A DNA stretch of 64,000 nt from Bolinopsis microptera (Eukaryota > Ctenophora > Tentaculata > Lobata > Bolinopsidae), in assembly GCF_026151205.1 (NCBI RefSeq), contig NC_087072.1, positions 12,872,169 to 12,936,168 on the forward strand. Reading direction: 5' to 3'. The translations under genes and the position numbers were made by a program. The notes under the pieces are model-generated. The model was not told where the DNA came from and made no database searches. It saw only the letters and a program-made list of their open reading frames with translations. Below, in pieces: positions 31,206 to 39,526 of this stretch. The stretch's first letter is position 1. Each line of letters begins with the position of its first letter.

Positions 31206-31724
31206 CTAAATAAGGAATGAGAAGATTCCAACGAGAAAGATCGATGTCTCCGCTCGAGTTTCCGATGACACATAGCTCTCGACGTCACTTTCCTCATCCT
31301 CTTCCTCACTTGTCTTGTCCTGAATAAAGTAATTGCACCCGGTTTCCGTGCACCTTTCAAAACGACAGGTAAAATCGGTAAATTCTTCCTTGAGGTACAT
31401 TTTTCTTTGCTGGTCACATATGCCTTCGTCATCAATCATTCCCCCAAGATCACAATCAAAAATATGAGTAGAGCTCTCCGTGGGTTTACCATCCACAATG
31501 GCCGAGTAGGACATGAAATAGCTTGTGCAGGTATCACCACGCATGTCACCCATAATTGTTGGACATTCAATGACACTCGTCTCTGAACACTGTTCCCCAA
31601 GAGAACCGTTTAGATCTTCGGTTCCTATTTCTTTTCCTGCCTGGTCCCAGCAAACTTGACAATTAAGAAGCCCCTGAGCTCGTGCCACCATTGCCACTAT
31701 TATGATAACTAGGGCTATCTTCAT
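31206..31724 (-). CDS. Ly6/uPAR-like GPI-anchored protein
   Basis: 172 residues, complete in one exon. Residues 1-18 (MKIALVIIIVAMVARAQG) form a signal peptide. The mature part opens LLNCQVC, the usual L-x-C-x-x-C start of three-finger domains, and has ten cysteines (22, 25, 46, 54, 66, 91, 103, 120, 125, 130). It ends RCTETGCNYF, matching the C-x-x-x-x-C-N finish of the fold. An acidic Ser/Glu linker (about 138-158) and a hydrophobic tail SIFLVGIFSFLI with no cytoplasmic residues indicate GPI anchoring, so it should sit on the outer cell surface. Ligand and role are unknown. A TATA-like TTTATAAATA lies about 40 bases upstream. The intact frame amid dead elements suggests selection. An unseen upstream exon is possible (TATTTACAG precedes the ATG). 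Confidence 0.8.
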   Translation of the reverse strand: MKIALVIIIVAMVARAQGLLNCQVCWDQAGKEIGTEDLNGSLGEQCSETSVIECPTIMGDMRGDTCTSYFMSYSAIVDGKPTESSTHIFDCDLGGMIDDEGICDQQRKMYLKEEFTDFTCRFERCTETGCNYFIQDKTSEEEDEESDVESYVSSETRAETSIFLVGIFSFLI

Positions 31725-31761
31725 TTCTGCTTCTTTATTTTACGCTACTGTAAATACATTG

Positions 31762-31773
31762 TTTATAAATATC
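31762..31773 (-). promoter_or_regulatory. TATA-like box upstream of the Ly6-like gene
   Basis: On the minus strand ATATTTATAAAC precedes the start codon by about 40 bases. Spacing suits a short 5' leader. AT-rich background makes a chance match possible. Confidence 0.3.
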
Positions 31774-32269
31774 AGTTTAAGATTCTTTGACTATTTCGAT
31801 TTAATTAAAAACTGACCCCACACAACCTTAGATGAAGGTTAATTAGTGGGAGCAATATTATTGAGATTATCACGCTCGGGCAACTAAAAAATAAGAAATT
31901 AGAAATTAGAAAGATCATTACAAATTTACATCATGTGTCAGGTCCAGATCAATTAAATGAAAATAATGGAAACTGTTACTGTTAGCATAAGGGCATAAAA
32001 TTTCGGAACACGATGTTAAAGTATACATTTCAAATTTCAGAAAATCAGTGCGAATAGTTTTGTAATCACACTCCCTATCACAAGTTAAGTTTAGCCTGGA
32101 GAAGGAAAAACCGTGATTATAAAAAATATCAGTGGCCGTCAAAGAGGTAAAACTAAAAAGTTACTGGACGGCGCTTACAGTTACAGCTTAGCCTGTCATT
32201 TCGCCGCAACTTCAAACAAATCGACAATGATAATAACAAATATGATTATGAATCAATTATTTGACAAAA

Positions 32270-32412
32270 ACCCATAGGCATAATCATGGGTAGAGTGGAC
32301 CGCTGCCAGTGTCTCTCTTTCCCAACCAAAAGGAAATGATGTTAATTTGAATAACCGTCCGCAAATGTAAAATGATACCAATATCAATGAAATCGGTCGC
32401 TCGCTTTTCCCA
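32270..32412 (+). repeat. MITE family M, single arm
   Basis: About 143 bp matching one arm of the foldback MITEs at 37870-38263 and 63372-63698: GGGTAGAGTGGACCGCTGCC, AGTGTCTCTCTTTCCCAACC and ATGAAATCGGTCGCTCGCTT. The opposite arm is absent here, so the copy is partial. Confidence 0.8.
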
Positions 32413-32470
32413 GCAACACGTGTCAGGTATCTTACTATATATAAAGCGAGACGATATATATATATATATC

Positions 32471-34350
32471 TCTCTGCTCTTACAGCGTATGAGCTTACTA
32501 AGGTTGATCTAAAATATGCCATCCAGGACAATAATCATATACTAAGAAAACTCGATGACTTGAATAACTCTAAATCCCTTGAGGGCAAGACAGTTATTCA
32601 CGCATCCTTTGACATAGAGGCTATGTTCCCGAGTATCCAAAAGGAGGTAGGATTGGAACAATGTAGGCTCCATTTAGACAAGAGAGAGGACCCAATACTC
32701 TCTACAGATTGTATAATAGATGCCTTAGAGACAACTCTAGACAACAACATAACAGAGTTTGAAGGTGTCATATACAAGCAGAAAAAAGGAACTGCAATGG
32801 GACCAAAGAACGCTTGTGCTTATGCAGATACAGCCATCGACAAGATAGACAGAGATGTCATGGAAGGGACTTGGAGCCACCCTCCTCTCCTATGGGCCAG
32901 ATACCGCGATGATGTGTATGTCCCTTGGACCCATGGACAGGAAATGCTCGAGGAATTCCACTTATGGCTCAATTCTAGAATGCCAGGCATAAAATTCACG
33001 TTGAAAGCTTCATTAGAGGGCACTGAATTCTTAGACACTTTTATATACATGAAAGCAGGCCAACTACATACCAAACCTTACAGTAAGCCATGTGATGACC
33101 ATGCCTTCCTAGTTCCCACCTCTTGCCATCCTACACATACCATAAAAAACATACCTTATAGCACTGCACTTAGAATCTTTAAACTTACTTCTGAGCATGA
33201 TGAGTACATACAAGCACGAGCACAATACACAAGCTATCTTGTGGCAAGAGGTTATAGCAATAGCTTAATTAACCAGGCCTTTAATAAAGTGGAAACCAAG
33301 AGCAGGCTCTCCTACTATCAACAACAGAGACATAAGGAGGATGACAGTAGCAAAGGGAGACTCATTCCCCTTGTAACAGATTTCAACCCAGGTCTCCCCA
33401 ACATAGGACGGATACTTAACTCCCACAAGCACATCCTCCGTCTAGATCTCGAGCTTTGCAAGGTGATTGACCCTGATGGTATTTTTACCTCTTTTAGAGG
33501 GACAAAAACACTTCATGAGATTCTTATTCATAGCAAACTCCCTCCTGTTGAAGAGCCAGCTGTAGAAGATCCAGGCCACGCCTCTCCAGACACAGCTGAG
33601 GATTCTGATTCTGGAGGTTGCTTCCCTTGTGCTAAGAAATGTGATCTTTGCAAAAACTTCCTGAAACCATCAACCACAATCGGCAGTTTCCACACCAACC
33701 AAGTATTCAGTATCAAAGGACGATTGGACTGTGATACCAAAAATGTTGTGTACATAGTTAATGATAATACTTGTAAGTTAAGTTATATAGGATGTACTTC
33801 AGACTCTTTAAAGGTTAGATTTAGGAACCATAAATCCCACATTAAAACTCAAAGAAGGACTTGTGAACTTTCCTGCCATTTTATAGATAATGAGATTTTG
33901 CACAATCTTGACCGTACAACCACTAAGTTGTTTACCAGTACTTTAAGTAAGGACATTAATGTTTCTATTATAGAGCAAGTTGACGTTGGGAATTTTGAGC
34001 AATGTGCCCAGGATAGACTAAGTATTTGTAAACAAAGGGAGAACTTTTGGCAAAACCAGCTTAAAACTTTAAAGCACTTTGGAGGGATGAACGTTAGAGA
34101 AGAAAGATGATTTTCTTCTTGCATATTTTATTTTCTCACCTCTACCACTCATTTGGGATTTCAACCCACCATAACTTGAATTGCTGAGTTACAAAAATTT
34201 CTAAATTTTAAATTTCTTTTATTTGATTGATTGATGGATTGATATTTTGAATAAATTTACTAACATGTCTTTATATCAGGATGACTGTAAAGGTACATTT
34301 TACCGACATTTGAAGTCAAGGCGTTGTTTTACTGATAGTTGTGGCTAACT
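32471..34350 (+). mobile_element. Penelope-like retroelement (5'-truncated)
   Basis: About 1.9 kb between two (TA)n blocks of one repeat T copy. It contains a long ORF with reverse transcriptase and C-terminal GIY-YIG endonuclease, the layout of EN-positive Penelope-like elements. The reading frame stays open to about 32371 through sequence belonging to the flanking repeat, so the element is cut at its 5' end and the first RT motifs are missing. No long terminal repeat of the pLTR type was recognised. Confidence 0.85.
32560..34110 (+). CDS. Penelope-type reverse transcriptase with GIY-YIG endonuclease
   Basis: 516 codons as counted from a TTG; there is no ATG near it and the frame is open upstream, so the true N-terminus is lost. 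RT motifs: SFDIEAMFPSI (about 16-26), KKGTAMGPKNACAYAD (75-90), RYRDDVYV with catalytic YRDD at 115-118, and ASLEGTEFLDT. Arg in the second box position is characteristic of some EN-positive Penelope-like groups. A linker with four cysteines (C354, C357, C361, C364: CFPCAKKCDLC) precedes the GIY-YIG nuclease: VVYIV (394), LSYIGCTSDS (407), RFRNHKSHI (421) and IIEQV with the likely catalytic Glu near 473. The linker finger is as reported for Neptune-type elements; this placement is inferred. The frame is intact, so the copy is young. Confidence 0.9.
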   Translation: MNNSKSLEGKTVIHASFDIEAMFPSIQKEVGLEQCRLHLDKREDPILSTDCIIDALETTLDNNITEFEGVIYKQKKGTAMGPKNACAYADTAIDKIDRDVMEGTWSHPPLLWARYRDDVYVPWTHGQEMLEEFHLWLNSRMPGIKFTLKASLEGTEFLDTFIYMKAGQLHTKPYSKPCDDHAFLVPTSCHPTHTIKNIPYSTALRIFKLTSEHDEYIQARAQYTSYLVARGYSNSLINQAFNKVETKSRLSYYQQQRHKEDDSSKGRLIPLVTDFNPGLPNIGRILNSHKHILRLDLELCKVIDPDGIFTSFRGTKTLHEILIHSKLPPVEEPAVEDPGHASPDTAEDSDSGGCFPCAKKCDLCKNFLKPSTTIGSFHTNQVFSIKGRLDCDTKNVVYIVNDNTCKLSYIGCTSDSLKVRFRNHKSHIKTQRRTCELSCHFIDNEILHNLDRTTTKLFTSTLSKDINVSIIEQVDVGNFEQCAQDRLSICKQRENFWQNQLKTLKHFGGMNVREER

Positions 34351-34797
34351 AATAATATATATATATATATATCTGTGCCATTTTACTGACACCACGGCAT
34401 CAACTTTAACGCGACTTTCCGCAAAAACCGTAAAAGATATACAACTGGAACTTTTTTGGCTGGGTCAAATGCTTTAATGGCCTTCAAATCGGCATGAAAA
34501 AATAAAAAATTGGCCAAGGAATAATGATTTTAGAGCCGAAAATTTGGGCCCCCAAGTGGTGTCAAAAACGCCGATTAAATAGGTAATAATTATTTTAGTA
34601 TTTTGAGTCTTGACACCGTTTAGGGTTATATTATACGGGTTCCTGCTAGTAGTTATAACGCAATAGGTACCCCAATAAGCTAATACGGTAAAGTTGATCG
34701 AAGCAAACCAATATCGCGAGAAGAGGTCACGTCAGGATGCCTCAGGAGGTAACTATGAGTTCTAGGAGGAAAGTTAGTCTATGTAATAAGCGCCATG

Positions 34798-35414
34798 TTT
34801 AAGAGAGTTCTCTGGCAGTTACGAAACTCGAGAGACTGTGGGATACTGAAGGGAAAGGAAGCAGTTCTAACGAGCTCTTCTCAAAACACAAGGATATATT
34901 CTTGTGAACTCGGCTAGTATATATGAAACATTTGTCATGGAGTTGTAGAGGGAGTTATGTGCCTCGCCGGGATAAAGTAGTGGATGACCTTGCTGTACGG
35001 CAAGTTAAACAAGGATCTGAAACTACTAGGTTCCGTACAGACTCAACTCTGCACCCGTGTCAATATGTTCATTATATGCAAGCCTCTTGATTTATAATCA
35101 CCGAGTCTAGTAATTGTTTAAGAGAGTTCTCTGGCAGTTACGAAACTCGAGAGACTGTGGGATACTGAAGGGAAAGGAAGCAGTTCTAACGAGCTCTTCT
35201 CAAAACACAAGGATATATTCTTGTGAACTCGGCTAGTATATATGAAACATTTGTCATGGAGTTGTAGAGGGAGTTATGTGCCTCGCCGGGCTAAAGTAGT
35301 GGATGACCTTGCTGTACGGCAAGTTAAACAAGGATCTGAAACTACTAGGTTCCGTACAGACTCAACTCTGCACCCGTGTCAATATGTTCATTATATGCAA
35401 GCCTCTTGATTTAT
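34798..35414. repeat. 298-bp direct duplication with 21-bp spacer
   Basis: Units 34798-35095 and 35117-35414 both begin TTTAAGAGAGTTCTCTGGCA and end GCAAGCCTCTTGATTTAT. I see one difference in about 298 bp (GCCGGGATAAAG versus GCCGGGCTAAAG). The spacer is only 21 bp. The units do not have TG...CA ends, so they are unlikely to be LTRs; a recent tandem duplication is the simplest reading. Confidence 0.85.
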
Positions 35415-35420
35415 GAGTTG

Positions 35421-36007
35421 GCACAGAATTTTTTGTCTCTGATTTTAATAAATTTGGTACCAAAAGTTGCCTTTAACTGTGAATAATGAAAATTCACCGT
35501 GTAGCACGATTCGTTGACATGTATGTGGGCCTCCTGTGCATAGCAAAAGTGTACTATGGACAAAAAATGGTTAATTTATTGCTTAAAATGCCTATAACTC
35601 CTAAAATATTGAATATTTTGAAATAATTCTTACAGAATCGTAATGAGCTTAATCAGACGCAACTTTTGGTACCAAAGTTATAATATTTAAAGCACCAAAT
35701 TTTTCGAAAATTTGTTCAAAATTTTACACAAGGGGGGACCCTTGTGTTCAGATTTAAAACTTTTGAAAAAAAATCCTTTAATTCTTAAAATATTAGTACT
35801 AAAAGTTTCGTCTCGATGTGATAATAATTTAAAATGTGAAAGTTATAGGCCAAAAACTAAAAATTTGCGCGAAAAAAGCACGCGCGGCGAACAAGCGCCG
35901 TGTAGCATTTTTTCCGAAAATTGCTACACGGTGGATTTATTTTATTCAAATTTTTAGACAACTTTTGGTACCAAATTTATCGAAATCGGAGAAAAAAAGT
36001 TCTGTGC
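35421..36007. mobile_element. Foldback element with GCACAGAA tips
   Basis: About 50-bp terminal inverted repeats: GCACAGAATTTTTTGTCTCT and, read inward from the right, GCACAGAACTTTTTTTCTCC, both continuing to AATTTGGTACCAAAAG. The motif TTTGGTACC also recurs internally near 35665. No coding potential beyond short frames; no target duplication resolved. Confidence 0.75.
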
Positions 36008-36099
36008 TCGCGCTTGGCGCTAATTATTACACTGACTAAGTAACAGTTCCTGCAGGGCCGGTGCACAAATCACCACTATCAGTTAGACTTTTCGTTCCA

Positions 36100-36575
36100 C
36101 TTGTTCCACGGAAGGAGTATTAAGAAGCCAGGAGTGTTCCGCAGAAGCAATAATATTAAGAGGCAAGGATCTCAAAGGAACTTTTAATTGAATTCCACAT
36201 TCAAAAGGTCGTATGTGGTGTGTGATTTGCCTTGAGTCACAGCAAAGGTATGTGTTTTTTAGTAATAGTATTACCTGTACAATTAGGATACCAGTCTGCA
36301 GGAGTAGGACTATATCAGTATATTTGTTTATATAGTCCTAGTCCTATTATACAGACTGGTAATCTAATTGTCCAGGGAGGAAATTTGTTCGTTCCATTTG
36401 TTCCGCGGAAGGATCAGTATTGAGAAGCCAGGATGTAGATGTGTCCCGCAGAAGCAATATTATTATTAAGAAGCAAGGATCTAATACTAGGAACTTTTAA
36501 TTGAATTCCACAATCGAAAGGGCGTATGTGATTTGCCTTGTGCCACAGCAAAGGTATGTGTTTATTGGTCAAATC
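36100..36575 (+). repeat. Interspersed repeat D, two tandem copies
   Basis: GAACTTTTAATTGAATTCCA, GTATGTGATTTGCCTTG and CACAGCAAAGGTATGTGTTT occur at about 36178-36260 and 36490-36565, and again at 38545-38625. Between the first two copies lies an inverted pair built from TACCAGTCTGCAG and CAGACTGGTAATCTAATTG. The right end of the window (63895-63930) holds one more fragment. Confidence 0.7.
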
Positions 36576-36589
36576 ACGTGATCGAGACA

Positions 36590-36905
36590 GTTTTTCGACA
36601 AAACATCCTACACATGCAAATCTAAAAGATAAGAAAGCGGGAGTGTCATCACCGCTTCTGAGAAGGTGCCCAAGCATCTTCCATCTTGCTTTCTTGATCC
36701 TTTCAGTAAGGGGTCTGACATTACATCTCTTATATAAATTCTCGTTACTGATAACCGTAGGCCAATAGGTGTTGATTATCTGTCTCAGATGCTTTCTTTG
36801 AAGAACGTCGACAGATGCCATTACGGTTTCAGGAGCAGCCCAGCTGCTACAGTTATACAACAACACTGAAGTGACAAGAGTAGACAAACTACTACTAATT
36901 AAAAA
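36590..36905 (-). pseudogene. LINE RT C-terminal fragment
   Basis: The minus strand reads TSVLLYNCSSWAAPE, LRQIINTYWPTVISNENLYK and ARWKMLGHLLRSGDDTPA. This is the post-RT connector of a LINE (family pattern: LLYN--SW, LR--I---WP--ISN--LY, RW---GH-LR---DTPA). The open frame runs on into repeat D to 36414, which is not LINE sequence. Only about 100 codons are kept. Confidence 0.75.
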
Positions 36906-37011
36906 TGTTGACCGGGACTAATGTTGACCGGGATTCTTGCAAAACTGCTCATTAGCAGTTTACAGGAAGTTAAATGTTCTCTTCGATATTCCTGACCCAA
37001 TAAATCACATT

Positions 37012-37190
37012 TTACTATATATAAAGCGAGACGATATATATGGGTGGATCCGTACCATTTTACTGACACCACGTCATCAACTTTAACGCGACTTTTCGCA
37101 AAAAACGTAAAAGATATACAACTGAAAGTGAAACCTTTTTGACTGGGTCAAATGCTTTAATGGCCTCCAAATCAGCATGAAAAATTAGCA
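37012..37190 (+). repeat. Interspersed repeat T, copy 3 (partial)
   Basis: TTACTATATATAAAGCGAGA through CATTTTACTGACACCACGTC to CCTCCAAATCAGCATGAAAA. It breaks off before the GGGTTCCTGCTAGTA end found in the other copies. Confidence 0.8.
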
Positions 37191-37194
37191 CCCA

Positions 37195-37400
37195 TTAGCA
37201 CCCTTTGATGACGTCATCAATTTAAGCGATTTTAAAACTTGATTTTTGACAAAGTAACAATGAACAACATTTCAAATCAATTTTACAGCATAAAGGAGTT
37301 ATCTTATTCAAAATTTGAGGTCTTGTTGCAGTTAGATAATTGTTTAAGCATTCTGAAAATCTACCGGAAAGTTTGCCTTAATTAAAATATTAAGAAAAAT
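37195..37400 (+). repeat. Interspersed repeat R, copy 1
   Basis: TTTGATGACGTCATCAATTT, AAAACTTGATTTTTGACAAA and AAGCATTCTGAAAATCTACC are shared with 61960-62118 and 62675-62710. The second copy is interrupted by a TIR element, which supports this as a dispersed repeat. Confidence 0.65.
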
Positions 37401-37869
37401 TTGGAATATCAGGTAAAAGCCAGTGTCATCCATCGCGTCGGGCAGACTAATAGTAATAGCCATATAGTTGGTTCGTGCGCACTTCACGCTCTTTAAAAAC
37501 ACAACGCACGAAACGATCTAAATTCACGCACTTTTAGCTACCTTTAGGGACTTTTTACCAAATACACTTATAAACGTGAGTAAAACCCCGATTTACCGCG
37601 CCCTGATTCACCACAAACCACGATTGACCGCGGCCGTATCCTTTCCCCCAATTAGGGCTTAACAAGTATAATGTAAATTGTAAACACAGTATAATGAGTC
37701 ACAGAGATAACTTAAACAACAATAAAAATCCTAGCTATAACTGGATCCTTCTGTAACCTTTACAGTCGCGGAAATATTTCAAAATTAGCGACTATCTAGT
37801 AATTGCTAATCGAAAGATAGTGAATATTAATTTTAAAATTTTGGTATTCAAAATATCGAAATACCAAAA

Positions 37870-38263
37870 TTTGACCAAAACCCATAATCATGGGTAGAGT
37901 GGACCGCTGCCAGTGTCTCTCTTTTCCAAACAAAAGGAAATGATATTAATTTGAATAACCGCCCGCAAATGCAAATTGAAACCGAGAATGAAATCGGTCG
38001 CTCGCTTTTCCTATTCAATACTACTAGGTATTGACGCGAAAGCAACACAAAGAGATTTTTGCAGCATGTGATTGACATAATTGATTGAAACTTATTCCAA
38101 TTCGTAAGTTGTGAATGAATGGGAAAAGCGACCGACCGATTTCATTATCGGTATCATTTTGCATTTGCGGACGGTTATTCAAATTAATATCATTTCCTTT
38201 TGTTTGGGAAAGAGAGACACTGGCAGCGGTCCACCCTACCCATGCATATGGGTTTTGGTCAAA
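37870..38263. mobile_element. MITE family M, foldback copy
   Basis: Arms of about 145 bp (37870-38015 and 38120-38263), inverted copies starting TTTGACCAAAACCCAT. Both arms contain CAGTGTCTCTCTTTTCC- and GAATAACCG-type blocks and end at the CGGTCGCTCGCTTTTCC boundary. The loop is about 105 bp. Not coding; short frames on both strands are shadows of the arms. Confidence 0.85.
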
Positions 38264-38454
38264 TTTATAAACAGAGAGAATTTAAAGCATTATACTTGAA
38301 ACACATGCAATATGGCCCGCAAGACAAGAGCCAATATACTAAATTACTCTAAATCTATCGTACCCTGCAACGTAGCCAGTTTTATAAATGGCTACGTTCC
38401 TTGCAACGCGTGATCCTTTATATTAACTCAAACTGATATATAGTCCAGACTGGT

Positions 38455-38735
38455 AATCTAATTGTCCACTGTCCAGGTAACACAAATTCCAACTATACAC
38501 TCTCCACTTGTTCCGCAGAAGCAATATTAAGAGGTGCAAGGATCTCAAAGGAACTTTTAATCGAATTCCACAATCAAAAGGTCGTATGTGATTTGCCTTG
38601 AGTCACAGCAAAGGTATGTGTTTATTACCTGTACAATTAGGTTACCAGTCTGCAGATATATACTTATAGTCCTAGTCCTACAGAGTACAGACTGGTAATC
38701 TAATTGTCCACTGTCCAGGTAACACTAATTCCAAC
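38455..38735. repeat. Repeat D copy with internal hairpin
   Basis: Contains the repeat D block (GAACTTTTAATCGAATTCCA ... CAGCAAAGGTATGTG) and an inverted pair ACCTGTACAATTAGGTTACC / GGTAATCTAATTGTCCAC at about 38627-38725. The segment CAGACTGGTAATCTAATTGT also occurs directly at 38448, making a duplicated flank. Confidence 0.65.
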
Positions 38736-38944
38736 TGCTCTGATCTACTTGATGAAAAAACGTACTACAATTCCAACTGCTGATGATTCTTTCAAAGAAA
38801 TTTCTAATAAAACAGTAAACTCAGTGCCAACAATTTAAAATGAAACTAAATAATTCGCAATACGACATTTGATTTTGATTGTTTGTCCTGAGAAATTGAT
38901 TGGGTATTTTAAGTCAAAATAAAATAAAATAAAGAAGCTGTTGA

Positions 38945-39060
38945 TAATACGGTTTTATATAAACCCTCACCCCAATCCAAACCATAAACACAAACCCGAA
39001 GAATCGGAGATAACCATAACTCTATAAATCATAACCCTAAACATTTGAATTTAGTTTTAC
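38945..39060 (+). repeat. Diverged interior of family N element
   Basis: ACGGTTTTATATAAACCCTC, CCATAAACACAAACCCGAAG and CATAACCCTAAACATTTGAA parallel the telomere-like middle part of the elements at 26930 and 27330 (TTTTACATAAACCCTAATCC ... AACCCGAGCCCTAAACAATC). No ends remain. Confidence 0.5.
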
Positions 39061-39409
39061 TTGAACACTCCAATTATTTCAGCCCTCAATAAAATGTATT
39101 GTGGATATAGACAATGGACATATTGATATATAAATACTTAAATACAGCGACTTCACGGCGCATTATAATGTACAAGGAGTAAATGTGCTATCCATTTATC
39201 AAAGTAGGTAATTGATAAATGACGAAGGAACTGTCAACTGATATGAAGGAACGGGAAAAGCAAGCTTGTCAAACAGTGTAAGAACTACACGAAAATGACA
39301 ACGATTAATAGTTTGATACACAGTTTGAAGCATGGATCGACAAATTTCATTTTCTGTGTTATGGGAATTGGGTAATTTTAGTTCATAGGTAACGATTCGC
39401 TTTACCAAA

Positions 39410-39526
39410 TTTTGCAGGGCGTCTAGACGTTGACCAAATCGACTGCAAAAAAAGTTTAAAGTTTCAGGAGTATCGGGAAATTGGTTTTCTTGAACCCCTG
39501 TTTTACGAAAGATTGTCGTGATACAT
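39410..39526 (+). repeat. Repeat flanking the 391-bp array element
   Basis: TTTTGCAGGGCGTCTAGACG ... CAGGAGTATCGGGAAAT ... GATTGTCGTGA is repeated at about 46667-46775. In that second copy the sequence runs straight on into ACCTATATCACCTTAATAAC, which in the first locus appears only after the element, at about 43650. Confidence 0.7.

Larger units (their letters stand above)
32429..34653 (+). repeat. Interspersed repeat T, copy 2, split by the Penelope-like element
   Basis: Left part ATCTTACTATATATAAAGCG to a (TA)n tract; right part from another (TA)n tract through CATTTTACTGACACCACG to GGGTTCCTGCTAGTAG. Copy 1 (4735-5040) shows these are contiguous in an intact copy. The retroelement lies between the two (TA)n blocks. 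Confidence 0.8.

Noticed and set aside
31206-31724. Three-finger toxin
   Set aside because: Ten widely spaced cysteines, an acidic linker and a GPI-type hydrophobic tail point to a cell-surface Ly6 protein, not a secreted toxin.
34798-35414. The two 298-bp repeats as LTRs of a retrotransposon
   Set aside because: Only 21 bp lies between them, ends are not TG...CA, and no primer site or target duplication is seen.
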